From positions 1 to 25,744 of the forward strand of contig JAHDDN010000019.1 in the NCBI GenBank assembly GCA_020629335.1: a DNA stretch of 25,744 nucleotides, read 5' to 3'. Below are positions 1 to 7,400 of the stretch, in pieces. The notes below the pieces were generated by a model. It searched no databases, had not been told where the DNA came from, and saw only the letters and a list, made by a program, of their open reading frames with translations. This stretch comes from Chitinophagales bacterium. GTDB taxonomy: Bacteria; Bacteroidota; Bacteroidia; Chitinophagales; UBA2359. Numbering within the stretch: position 1 is the stretch's first letter; each line of letters starts with the position of its first letter. The position numbers and the translations under genes were made by a program.

Positions 1-41
1 TTATTCAATGCATCTACGACTGCTTTTTTCAATTTTGCCAT
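1..41 (-). CDS. 5' tip of a gene running off the left edge
   Basis: An ATG on the minus strand at 41 opens a frame that stays open to the window edge; it reads MAKLKKAVVDALN and continues outside. The leader just upstream is A-rich without a Shine-Dalgarno site, as is usual in Bacteroidota. Thirteen residues are too few to name a family. The spacer upstream is long and holds no competing reading frame, which supports a real gene start here. Confidence 0.45.
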   Translation of the reverse strand, partial: MAKLKKAVVDALN

Positions 42-310
42 TGTTTTTGATTTTTAAATAGATGATATTTTAGGCTTGTTTATTAGTCCTTTATAAAACT
101 AAGCTAAGTTTATTAAACTTTCAAAGTTTAGCAAGCTTATCCAGTATTAAATGATAAATGCACAGCTTTATTACAACATCTTAGAACAATAGCAGCACTC
201 ATATAGTTTAGCGCTATATAAAATTTGTATTTAGACTGCTTATAAATAGGCAGATGGGACTTTATTTATCGTATTGTTCAATGATTTTCTCAAAAACAGA
301 CTTCAAGCTT

Positions 311-415
311 ATGGCAAGGGTGGGACCCACCCGTTTCCGCCGCCGCCACCGACTCGCTCGGTGCATTTTTAGATAGACCTCCGGCTGCCTTGCTATCCCA
401 ACCGTTTGAGAGAAG
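311..415. other. GC-rich structured island, possible small RNA or repeat fragment
   Basis: A block far richer in GC than its surroundings. It holds three local inverted repeats: GGGTGGG at 318-324 with CCCACCC at 326-332, CACCGA at 347-352 with TCGGTG at 358-363, and GATAG at 372-376 with CTATC at 393-397. No open reading frame of note covers it. It resembles neither of the two repeat families elsewhere in the window. Whether it is an RNA gene, a degenerate mobile-element end or another repeat family cannot be told from one copy. Confidence 0.35.
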
Positions 416-670
416 GTGCTATCAATGAGTAGTTTCTGCTACCCAACTTATGTTAGAACGTTCCTTTACTATTAAGAGTCCTAATCAACATAAATTCCAT
501 AAAATAAAATGGATTTTTTTTAATTTTTCTTTTAATTATTCAGCATTAACACTTCAATGTTTAACTCTTGTGATATTTTATTTTTTTCATTATCAGTGAG
601 TTATGCTGAAGATAAGATTCTGCAACAAGCTATCGTAGGTTTGTATGATTATTATGTGTCTGATAAACAA

Positions 671-712
671 AAAAAGCCCGCAACAGGAAAAAAACACTTT
701 CCTACTGCAAGC
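671..712 (-). terminator. Rho-independent terminator of the small lipoprotein gene
   Basis: Read on the minus strand, the sequence after the stop at 738 forms an imperfect stem (GCTTGCAGTAGGAAA against TTTCCTGTTGCGGGC, with mismatches), directly followed by a run of seven T. It lies 26 bases behind the stop codon of the lipoprotein gene, which supports that gene being a real transcription unit. Confidence 0.7.
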
Positions 713-737
713 TTCTGAACTAAACCTTAATGGTTTT

Positions 738-914
738 TTATTCTGCCATCGGCTCCTCATCCAAAGTAGCCATTTCGTAGTATTCTATTGGATCAGTATT
801 ATCACCAAATTTTGGACAATCACATTTTTTGCCTTTGATAGCAGCACAACTGCTCATAATTCCTAAACCAAATACCATTAAGGCGATATAACTGAATGAT
901 TTTGCTCGTTTCAT
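738..914 (-). CDS. Small predicted lipoprotein (58 aa)
   Basis: The frame starts with ATG at 914 and ends with TAA at 738-740. The 58 residues open with a charged MKRAK, a hydrophobic stretch at about residues 8-20, then a lipobox-like GIMSSC with the lipidation cysteine at 23. The mature part is short, contains a KCDCPKFG motif (residues 30-37), and ends in an acidic tail (LDEEPMAE). This is a standard Sec/SPII signal, so an envelope lipoprotein is likely. A terminator follows at 671-712. No function can be assigned. It is easily missed because it is under 60 residues. Confidence 0.75.
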   Translation of the reverse strand: MKRAKSFSYIALMVFGLGIMSSCAAIKGKKCDCPKFGDNTDPIEYYEMATLDEEPMAE

Positions 915-1083
915 GATTTTGCTTTTTTATTAATAGAACCGATATAAAAGCTTTAAACCAGTTCTTGTGTAGAGTTTTTTTGACTTAGGGATGCTAGACT
1001 CGTTTAAAACGACTTCTAAGCTAATAAAATTATGTGTGATCTGAAAAAATACCAGCGTTAAATTGTTAGAACAGCATATTTGC

Positions 1084-1326
1084 TGCGTTAGGGATAGGAG
1101 CGGTATGAGGCGTATATGATACGACTTACGGCGCTTAGTGATGCGATGGCTGGCCCGAAGGGCAGACAAGCAGCACTTAGCAAAGTAGGAGTAGCATAGC
1201 CTCATAATAGCGGATAGCCCGACCCATTTATTTTTTTGATCGTTTGTAGGGGCGCACCTATGTGTGCGCCCTCCTTGCGTGTGCGTACTTATCTGAGTAT
1301 TGCCAAAAATAAATGGGAAACGCCCT
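1084..1326 (-). repeat. Family 1 structured repeat, copy 1 (behind mevalonate kinase)
   Basis: Minus-sense element starting 10 nt behind the mevalonate kinase stop codon. The near-terminal hairpin has arms at 1305-1317 and 1223-1235, 13 nt perfectly complementary (CCCATTTATTTTT on the plus strand). Inside is a tip stem GGGCGCAC 1250-1257 / GTGCGCCC 1264-1271 with loop region ACCTATGTGT, plus about 30 extra bases on one side. The conserved region (1084-1220) has outer stem ATGAGGC 1105-1111 / GCCTCAT 1199-1205, AGTG 1137-1140 / CACT 1174-1177, and inner hairpin CTGGCCC 1150-1156 / GGGCAG 1160-1165. These stems covary with those of the other copies. Confidence 0.85.
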
Positions 1327-1336
1327 AAAAAAGAAA

Positions 1337-2224
1337 TTAAAATGAATGAATAATCAACAAATCCTCACCTTTAAAGTATTGCGTGAGATTATTTTTATCA
1401 TCTGTATAGCCTAATAGGAAGCCACCACCACCTGCCCCACATATTTTGAGGTAGTAATCATCAGTGTTTAGGCCAGTTTGCCAAGCGGACGCATAAGCAT
1501 CGGGTATCATGCGCTGGAAGTAATCGGTTTGAAAGATAGATACCTGCTTGAATAAGTCTTTGATGGGGTGATTTAGTAAGAAGGCCTGGATTAGCTGTTC
1601 ATTATAAGGCTTTAGCTTTTGATCGCAGGCATTTTTATAGCTTTCCTCTTGGCAGCGACTCAGAAAATGATCGACCAAAGGCCCTGTTTGTCGAGTGATA
1701 TGCGTATCTAATAGGAACATAGCCGCATTGGTGTCGCCTTCATTGGGAATATCGACGCTTTCAATATGCTTGGCACTTAATAAAAAGGCTTGATTCAAGT
1801 AGCAAATCAATGGGTCAGTACCAGAGCTTTTACCGTGAAAGTAGGATTCTAATTGAGCGAAACCCTTTTTGAGTGCTTCAGGGGCTTTGACCTTGTTTTG
1901 GCCGTAAGTATCGTAGATGGCAGCTACCAGCGCGCCAGAACTGCCTAATCCGTAGCCTTGAGGAATATTAGAAGATAGGTATTGGCCATTGGCTAAATCC
2001 TTAGCAAAGGCTTGATGATCAATTTCTAATAATAAATCGGGAGTGTTTTGGAGGTATTTGCTAAATGCTTGAAGGGAAGTTTTGGATTGCACTATATCGT
2101 CGTTTTCTTCTTGGCTTTGTTTCCACTCGGCATAAAAGGAAGGATAAGGCATAGCCAAGGCTTGCCCACCCAAAACAACGGTATGCTCTCCGAATAATAA
2201 TATTTTAGAATGGAATCGCTTCAT
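1337..2224 (-). CDS. Mevalonate kinase (GHMP superfamily)
   Basis: Predicted cytosolic kinase phosphorylating mevalonate to 5-phosphomevalonate. The 295 residues show the GHMP layout: an N-terminal KILLFGEHTVVLGGQALAMP (7-26), the ATP-binding loop PQGYGLGSSGALVAA (88-102), a HGKSSGTD stretch (130-137) with the likely catalytic aspartate at 137, and the C-terminal glycine motif CGAGGGGFLLGY (262-273). It is the last gene of the mvaD/GYDIA-kinase group and starts 3 nt behind the mvaD stop, so co-translation is likely. Family 1 repeat copy 1 follows. Another GHMP substrate cannot be excluded from motifs alone, but the pathway context makes mevalonate kinase the best call. Confidence 0.85.
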   Translation of the reverse strand: MKRFHSKILLFGEHTVVLGGQALAMPYPSFYAEWKQSQEENDDIVQSKTSLQAFSKYLQNTPDLLLEIDHQAFAKDLANGQYLSSNIPQGYGLGSSGALVAAIYDTYGQNKVKAPEALKKGFAQLESYFHGKSSGTDPLICYLNQAFLLSAKHIESVDIPNEGDTNAAMFLLDTHITRQTGPLVDHFLSRCQEESYKNACDQKLKPYNEQLIQAFLLNHPIKDLFKQVSIFQTDYFQRMIPDAYASAWQTGLNTDDYYLKICGAGGGGFLLGYTDDKNNLTQYFKGEDLLIIHSF

Positions 2225-2227
2225 AGC

Positions 2228-3310
2228 TTACAGGGTGCTAGCGCCTTGACCCATTTGATCGTGTATTAAGTATTGGTCTTCACAGTAGGGCTTTAACTCA
2301 CTTTCTATGAATGCTTGTACAGCTTCTTTGTGATCATGAGGATAAAGCAAGTGTACATTAGGCCCTGCATCCAAGGTAAAGTATAAAGGCACTTTCGTTT
2401 CTTTACGATAGGCTCTTAGGCGATGAATGACGGCTAATGTATTGGGCTGCATCAAAATGAAGGATGGGCGAGAGGTCAGCATCATACTGTGTAAAGAAAA
2501 GGCTTCCTCTTCTAAAATCTCTCCGAATCGTTCTATATCTCCACTTTTGAGAGCTGCTAAGATGGCATCCATATTTTCGAAAGCCTGCTGGAAACGTTGT
2601 TCAGCGAATGGGTGATTATTCATTAATGCGTGGCCTGCACGGCTGGAAACGGCCTTTTCTCCCTTACTGACGATAAGAATACTATCTTGATAGTTTTTGA
2701 ATACAGGATGTAGTTCCTCATAAGGAATCGCATAATCATTAGAGCTTTGAGCAATGCTTTCACTCGCTCCCCATATGGCTGCATCTGCATAGACAGATCG
2801 ACAAGCACTGCCAGAACCTAAGCGAGCAATATAAGATGCCTTTTTCATAAAGGCGCTTGGATCTTCTAAGGTGCCGAATAAGTAGTTTTCGATACTACAT
2901 AGGCAAAGAGCCAATGCGCTCATGCTGGAAGCCGAAGAAGCAATACCTGATGAATGAGGGAAAGAATTGCTCGACTCAATCTCCAAATCTAATTGAGATA
3001 GAAAAGGAAAAATAGGTTGAATAGCGCCTAAGAATTTTTCGATTTTGTTGGCAAATAGCTGATTTTCTTTTCCTTCAAAAGTAAAACTTAGCTTGATACT
3101 ATCATCCGCTTTTTCTTTGGCTTGATACTTTAGGTGGGTATCAGTATGCGATTGAGAGAGCGTAAAACTAATGGAGGGATTCTTGGGGTATTGTCGCCCG
3201 AATTTTCCCCAGTATTTAACTAAGGCGATATTGGAGGGGCTACGCCAACTGAATTGACCTTTTTCAATAGTGGCGGTATCGCCTATTTTAAGAGATGGAT
3301 TATCGTACAT
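2228..3310 (-). CDS. mvaD: Diphosphomevalonate decarboxylase
   Basis: ATP-dependent decarboxylation of 5-diphosphomevalonate to isopentenyl diphosphate. Clear family signatures are present: SNIALVKYWGK (26-36), the phosphate-binding HSSGIASSASSMSALAL (119-135), LGSGSACRSVY (164-174), and LDAGPNVHLLY (313-323) with the catalytic aspartate at 314. At 360 residues it is somewhat longer than typical bacterial members because of an N-terminal extension of about 20 residues. The start overlaps the end of the upstream GHMP kinase gene by 11 nt, and the mevalonate kinase gene follows after 3 nt, so the three form one tightly packed unit. Confidence 0.93.
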   Translation of the reverse strand: MYDNPSLKIGDTATIEKGQFSWRSPSNIALVKYWGKFGRQYPKNPSISFTLSQSHTDTHLKYQAKEKADDSIKLSFTFEGKENQLFANKIEKFLGAIQPIFPFLSQLDLEIESSNSFPHSSGIASSASSMSALALCLCSIENYLFGTLEDPSAFMKKASYIARLGSGSACRSVYADAAIWGASESIAQSSNDYAIPYEELHPVFKNYQDSILIVSKGEKAVSSRAGHALMNNHPFAEQRFQQAFENMDAILAALKSGDIERFGEILEEEAFSLHSMMLTSRPSFILMQPNTLAVIHRLRAYRKETKVPLYFTLDAGPNVHLLYPHDHKEAVQAFIESELKPYCEDQYLIHDQMGQGASTL

Positions 3311-4244
3311 TTTGTTGTTTTATCATTTTTCTGTAGGGAATGAAGGTATGAAAACCACGACTTTTGAAGTAGCTTTTTGTTTCCTCAAAAGTACGATCTG
3401 AACTCACTAAAACAAAATCTCCTCCCCATGCACCTAAAGATTTTACGACTCCCCAATAATCTTTGAAGTAAAGTACTTGGGCCGTAGAGAGATTTAAAGC
3501 TTGGCTAATTAGTTGTTCGTGTTCTTGTAGTAAGTTTTCAAACTCTTTCAATGATTGACAGGATAGGATTTGCTGAGTGATTTGATCAATAGCCGTATTA
3601 TATTGCGTATAATCGCTAATCTGCGTCCGAAAGTAATCGATCGCTTTACGAGAGTTTTGTTTTTTGCCTAAGTGTACGAAATAAAGCCGATCCTTGAAAG
3701 ATGGATCAAATATAATAGGTTCTACTATAGCTTTCCCATCAATTTTCCGATATAAAATAGGTCTATCATTTGCCGCACAAGCAATATCATAACCCGATCC
3801 ACCAAATATTTCAAATTGCAAAGCAAAAGGATCAACCTTCGCCCATTGAGCGATATTATTGATGAGGGTAGAACTGCTACCCAGCCCCCAATCACGAGGA
3901 AACTCTAAATGGCTATTAGCTTCGTAACTTTGTTTGCCTACTAAGAAGTTAGGATTAAGTGTACGACAATAGCGAAATATCTTTTGTAATCTTTCAGTGA
4001 GCGTATTGAAACGGGAGAGACTTTCAAAATCTTTGAGGTCAAACTTAGCATTTAACCAACATTGATCACTGCTATTATAACTATTCCAAGATAAGACATT
4101 CCCTTTATCAGAAGAAGGATGTACGTACAATCCTTGTCCTCGACTAGTGGGTAGTGCTAATGCCTGTGCGCCTTCTAATACAAAGTATTCACCAGTTAGC
4201 AGCAACTTGCCATTAGAATAATAAGTGTAATACTTGTTGGGCAA
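3300..4244 (-). CDS. GYDIA-family GHMP kinase, candidate phosphomevalonate kinase
   Basis: A 314-residue GHMP-fold protein. It opens with YYSNGKLLLTGEYFVLEGA (8-26), has the nucleotide loop FPRDWGLGSSSTLINN (115-130), the name-giving GGSGYDIACA (148-157), and a degenerate third motif around SLGAWGGDFVLVSS. The GYDIA family is found mainly in Bacteroidota, in mevalonate loci. Between mevalonate kinase and MvaD the missing activity is phosphomevalonate kinase, so that role is inferred from context. The start codon appears to be TTG at 4244, since an in-frame TAA lies at 4254-4256 and no ATG precedes the conserved region. A strong hairpin with a T-run sits 12 nt upstream of it. Confidence 0.85.
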   Translation of the reverse strand: MPNKYYTYYSNGKLLLTGEYFVLEGAQALALPTSRGQGLYVHPSSDKGNVLSWNSYNSSDQCWLNAKFDLKDFESLSRFNTLTERLQKIFRYCRTLNPNFLVGKQSYEANSHLEFPRDWGLGSSSTLINNIAQWAKVDPFALQFEIFGGSGYDIACAANDRPILYRKIDGKAIVEPIIFDPSFKDRLYFVHLGKKQNSRKAIDYFRTQISDYTQYNTAIDQITQQILSCQSLKEFENLLQEHEQLISQALNLSTAQVLYFKDYWGVVKSLGAWGGDFVLVSSDRTFEETKSYFKSRGFHTFIPYRKMIKQQNVR

Positions 4245-4255
4245 AATTAAGATTT

Positions 4256-4298
4256 AAAAAAGGCCAAAAAATGCACTTCAAGATAGCATTTTTTGGCC
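4256..4298 (-). terminator. Terminator-like hairpin just ahead of the GYDIA kinase start
   Basis: A perfect 13-bp stem, GGCCAAAAAATGC at 4262-4274 against GCATTTTTTGGCC at 4286-4298, with an 11-nt loop. Read on the minus strand it is followed at once by TTTTTT (4256-4261), the form of an intrinsic terminator for the mvaA transcript. It ends 11 nt before the TTG start of the next minus-strand gene, leaving no room for a promoter in between. It may be a partial terminator or attenuator within the mevalonate gene set. Confidence 0.7.
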
Positions 4299-4324
4299 AA
4301 AATTTTTTATTGAAATTTATCCTC

Positions 4325-4371
4325 CCGTAGGGACGTTGCACTGCAACGTCCACAAAACGCCTGCAACGTCC
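4325..4371. repeat. GTAGGG hairpin with a third, alternative arm
   Basis: A perfect hairpin of GGACGTTGCA (4331-4340) and TGCAACGTCC (4342-4351), then a second identical right arm TGCAACGTCC at 4362-4371 that directly abuts the mvaA stop codon. The left arm could pair with either right arm. The flank CCCGTAGGG resembles the flank of the tip hairpins in family 1 repeats (CCCGTAGGGG in copy 2), so this may be a solitary relative of that tip. Confidence 0.65.
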
Positions 4372-5730
4372 TTAAAAAGCAAACTTCCCACTCCCACTTC
4401 TCAAAGAAGAAAGGAACACACGAACCGCATTAAAAGAAATCGTCTTATCCTCAAAATACTGAATCGCTTTTTCTACCTCTAATTGATTGGCATCTAACTG
4501 CATTAAGATATTAGACAAGTGCATTCTCATGTGGCCTGACTGAATACCAGTGGTTACTAAAGATCGCACCGCCGCAAAATTTTGTGCTAAACCAACAGAA
4601 GCGATCACTTGCATCAATTCTTCAGCTGTTGGATTGCCCAAAAGCTCTAAAGAACGCTTTGCTAATGGATGAATTTTAGTTAATCCACCAACGGTACCAA
4701 TTGCTAAAGGAATTTCCAATTCAAAGTGGAAGTTGCCATCTTCGATACGAGCCTTGCTTAAGCTACGGTATTGACCATCTCTACAAGCATAAGCATGACC
4801 ACAAGCCTCAATCGCTCTAAAGTCATTGCCAGTAGCGATAATCACGGCATCAATACCATTAAAGATGCCCTTATTATGCGTGGTAGCACGATAAGGATCA
4901 TTACGAGCAATATTAACAGCACGAACGAATTTTTGAGCAAATTCCTCCGCATCAATCTCCCCTTTGAAATAACCCAAATCCTCAATTGGACAAGAGACAG
5001 AAGCTTTTACCACACACTCGGGCGTATAATTAGACAAGATAGACATAATCACCTGTACTTCTTTCTCAGAATAGCTAAACTCATCAGAAGTCTCAATTTC
5101 TTTCACCAATATATCAGCAAAAGCTTCCAGTACAGAATTAATGAAGTTGGCCCCCATTGCATCACAAGTATTAAAATCTACTTTGATTTGGTAATAGCCT
5201 TCCTCTATTTCAGGTAGGTGAATCAAGTCAATATTAGTAATACCGCCGCCACGTTTTTCCATATTAGCAGTAATATGCTTCACCTCTTTCCTTAATTTTC
5301 TTCTGAAATCATTAAAGAAAGCAAAAAGCTTAAAAGGCTCTCCAGGCCAGATAAAATGAACATGCCCCACTTTAGTCATAGATTTGACTTCCGCCTTAAA
5401 GCCTGCTCTCGATAGCCAGAATTTAGCCCCACTGGAAGCAGCCGCTACCACCGAACTTTCCTCTATTACCATTGGTACACAATATACCTTGCCATTAATC
5501 AAGAAGTTAGGCGATACACTATAAGGCATATAAAAGTTCGAGATGGTATTTTCGCTAATGCCATCAAATAACTTTTGTGCCTCTAAATTGGTATGCCAAA
5601 AGCTACCAAATTCTCTTACTACATCAATAGGGTTACCTCTAAAAAAGTGTTTGGTCAACCATGCTAACTTTTCAGGTTTAGACATTTTGGAAAAACCAGA
5701 TATAAACTTTGAATCTTGCTTCTTAGACAT
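4372..5730 (-). CDS. mvaA: Hydroxymethylglutaryl-CoA reductase, class II
   Basis: Makes (or, in degradative class II enzymes, oxidises) mevalonate from HMG-CoA with NAD(P)H; in this pathway context the biosynthetic direction is expected. The 452 residues hold the class II catalytic set: the glutamate of VIEESSVVAAAS (E90/E91), lysine 287 in THNKGIFNG, aspartate 303 in ATGNDFRA and the flap histidine 400 in QSGHMRMHL, spaced as in Pseudomonas mevalonii HMGR. DAMGAN is at 190-195 and GTVGG at 345-349. The gene starts with ATG 60 nt behind fni, with no terminator between, so the two are probably co-transcribed. A terminator-like hairpin separates it from the next gene. Confidence 0.94.
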   Translation of the reverse strand: MSKKQDSKFISGFSKMSKPEKLAWLTKHFFRGNPIDVVREFGSFWHTNLEAQKLFDGISENTISNFYMPYSVSPNFLINGKVYCVPMVIEESSVVAAASSGAKFWLSRAGFKAEVKSMTKVGHVHFIWPGEPFKLFAFFNDFRRKLRKEVKHITANMEKRGGGITNIDLIHLPEIEEGYYQIKVDFNTCDAMGANFINSVLEAFADILVKEIETSDEFSYSEKEVQVIMSILSNYTPECVVKASVSCPIEDLGYFKGEIDAEEFAQKFVRAVNIARNDPYRATTHNKGIFNGIDAVIIATGNDFRAIEACGHAYACRDGQYRSLSKARIEDGNFHFELEIPLAIGTVGGLTKIHPLAKRSLELLGNPTAEELMQVIASVGLAQNFAAVRSLVTTGIQSGHMRMHLSNILMQLDANQLEVEKAIQYFEDKTISFNAVRVFLSSLRSGSGKFAF

Positions 5731-5790
5731 AATAGCGTATTTGTTTAAATAAGAATAGCTGTCTCTTGCTAATTGCTGTTGTTTTATTAT

Positions 5791-6855
5791 TTACCTTACT
5801 TGTAGCAGCGCATTTGCTAGCTGCAAGCCTTTTATTTGTTGGCTTACGTAATGCTGTAAAGCTTCGTAAGACTCCTTTGCTCTCGATAGAAATGCAAATC
5901 CTTGACCGTATATAGCAGCACATTGCATTTTGTGCATCAGGTAGTAGCCATCTAAGAAGGATCGAACTCCCCCGGATATAATGACATTTTTACAGGCGGC
6001 CTCGTCACCTAATTCCGCTAAAACCTGATTGGAAAAGTGCACCATGTCTGCTGCTGTATGCCCTAATTGAGCTATAGGCTCAAATAAAGCTTGATATTCA
6101 GCATCGCTTCGTAACAACTCAATCTTTGCAAAATTAGTACCACCATGCGCAGCGAAGTCCACTGCCGCCAATGGGAGTTGGAATAATGCTTTCAAACTTG
6201 CTGGCCCCATTCCTTGTCCAACCTCCTTGACAATGATGTCAAAATTAACCAATTTGAGTAATTCTTCTAATGTTTGAAGAGGAGGATGCTTGATGTGGTC
6301 GCCTTCGGGCTGTAGCCACTCTTGCAGCGGATTGATATGAACGATTAAGCCATCAGCTTGTAATTTGTCAATGAGTTCTTCTAAAACAGCGGTTTCTCCA
6401 CTTTCGATTAGCTGCTCTACTTGGGCAATTCCTAAATTAGCCAAAAGTGGTGCTTCTTCTCCGATTAGCGGACGCATATTGAAATCCTCTAAGCGATCAT
6501 TGCTGAAAAGAATAGAACGACAAGATCCTAATCCCATCCCAATACCAAATTCTTTACAAGCTTTCGCTAAGTTGCGATTGATGCTGTAAGCTAGTTCTGT
6601 ACCACCAGTCATACTGGAGATCCATATGGGCGCTTTCATTTCCTTACCCAAGAATTGGGTCGGCTCTAAAGCTTTACTAGGATGACCAGACAAAACAGGC
6701 TCGTAATAGAAACGAGTGTCAGTTTGGGCCACTTGCGATATCTTCGCTAAGGTGATATGATCCGTTTTGCGGGATGCCGCTGAAGGATCTTCATCTTGAT
6801 AGCTATTGTTTGCTAAGTCGATAAGCAGTGAATTTGCGGTTTTATTAAATTCCAT
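5791..6855 (-). CDS. fni: Type 2 isopentenyl-diphosphate delta-isomerase (FMN-dependent)
   Basis: Interconverts IPP and DMAPP using reduced FMN and Mg2+. Family motifs are all visible in the 354 residues: RKTDHI (29-34), ISSMTGGTE (79-87), GIGMGLGSCR (104-113), the diagnostic HINPLQEWLQPEGD (173-186), VKEVGQGM (209-216), AAHGGTNFAKIE (235-246) and an FMN-phosphate region with SGGVRSFLDG. It is the first gene of the minus-strand mevalonate run. A TAnnTTTG-like box (TACATTTG, 6857-6864) lies only 2 nt before the ATG, too close to act as its promoter unless initiation is almost leaderless, so the true promoter is unresolved. Confidence 0.95.
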   Translation of the reverse strand: MEFNKTANSLLIDLANNSYQDEDPSAASRKTDHITLAKISQVAQTDTRFYYEPVLSGHPSKALEPTQFLGKEMKAPIWISSMTGGTELAYSINRNLAKACKEFGIGMGLGSCRSILFSNDRLEDFNMRPLIGEEAPLLANLGIAQVEQLIESGETAVLEELIDKLQADGLIVHINPLQEWLQPEGDHIKHPPLQTLEELLKLVNFDIIVKEVGQGMGPASLKALFQLPLAAVDFAAHGGTNFAKIELLRSDAEYQALFEPIAQLGHTAADMVHFSNQVLAELGDEAACKNVIISGGVRSFLDGYYLMHKMQCAAIYGQGFAFLSRAKESYEALQHYVSQQIKGLQLANALLQVR

Positions 6856-6990
6856 GCAAATGTAGTTGATTGTGCTAAATTTATGAAACTCTATGGTTAT
6901 CGACCTTGCACGATATAGTACAACTCAAGCCAATAAGTGTTCATATTGAAGCTATTTTGTAATTATTCAATCAATTCATTGGTTGAACAA

Positions 6991-7156
6991 TTAAGTAGCT
7001 AACATTAATTATTTCGGCAATTCTGATGGCTTCTTTTTAACTTATACTTCGTTATTTTTCTTAGCAATAGCCCTGCTATTACTGGCGAAAAATGCCTTGT
7101 ATAAACTAAAAATAATCTTATCAAGAAGACCGAAATAATTACTATTAACTACTTAA
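6991..7156. repeat. Family 2 rod-like hairpin repeat, copy A
   Basis: Imperfect inverted repeat of 166 nt. Outer arms are 27 nt (6991-7017 and 7130-7156) with three mismatches, starting TTAAGTAG and ending ATTATTTCGG. Next comes a stem of TTTTTAACTTATAC (7035-7048) against its near-complement ending ACTAAAAA at about 7100-7112. The tip is AATAGC (7066-7071) / GCTATT (7075-7080). Most of the element can fold on itself as one long rod. It lies in the gene-free stretch upstream of fni, and no frame covers it. Confidence 0.8.
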
Positions 7157-7317
7157 GTAGCTAAAGTTAATTATTTCGGCAGTTCTGATGGCCTCTTTTT
7201 AGCTTATCCTGCGTTGCTTTTCTTAGCAATAGCCCTGCTATTACTGGCGAAAACCGCCTTGGCTAAGCTAAAAATAAGCTCATCAAGAATGCACGAATAA
7301 TTACCTTCAACTACTTA
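7153..7317. repeat. Family 2 rod-like hairpin repeat, copy B (tandem with A)
   Basis: Second copy, head-to-tail with copy A and sharing the four bases TTAA (7153-7156) at the junction. It is nearly identical to A around the tip (AATAGC 7228-7233 / GCTATT 7237-7242) but differs elsewhere. The stem next to the outer arm is TTTTTAGCTTATCC against GGCTAAGCTAAAAA, where both strands have changed relative to copy A. The right outer arm is more degenerate. The remaining sequence between this copy and 7400 is AT-rich with a small CTTTCA/TGAAAG hairpin (7348-7367) and no gene. Confidence 0.78.
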
Positions 7318-7400
7318 CGTTTACAAATTAAAGCTAAATTTTCAAAACTTTCAATAAAAAATGAAAGATTGTTTGTTTTTTATTAGTATTCCAATTTATT

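Larger units (their letters stand above)
42..737. other. Long intergenic spacer
   Basis: About 700 bases without a convincing gene. It is AT-rich apart from the GC-rich island at 311-415 and a terminator hairpin at 671-712. A plus-strand frame at 645-866 exists but runs antisense through the lipoprotein gene at 738-914 and has no family features. I found no clear TAnnTTTG promoter for the gene at the left edge. Confidence 0.5.

Noticed and set aside
645..866. 73-residue plus-strand frame
   Set aside because: It is antisense to the lipoprotein gene at 738-914, which has a proper signal peptide and terminator. The frame itself has no recognisable feature.
930..1205. 91-residue minus-strand frame within and beside repeat copy 1
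   Set aside because: It lies largely in the conserved part of the family 1 repeat. The same frame is open in copies 3 and 4 (LSALMWLC, then YFAKA/YYAKA) but stops after VGLSALM in copy 2, and base changes preserve pairing rather than amino acids. It is a by-product of the RNA/DNA structure.
4771..5217. 148-residue plus-strand frame inside mvaA
   Set aside because: It is the antisense shadow of a gene whose catalytic motifs are complete in the minus-strand frame.
6857..6864. TACATTTG as fni promoter
   Set aside because: It matches TAnnTTTG on the minus strand but ends 2 nt before the ATG, so transcription would begin at or after the start codon. Probably a chance match.
6991..7317. CRISPR array or insertion sequence for the two tandem repeats
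   Set aside because: Units are long self-complementary rods joined without spacers, and no cas or transposase gene is present.
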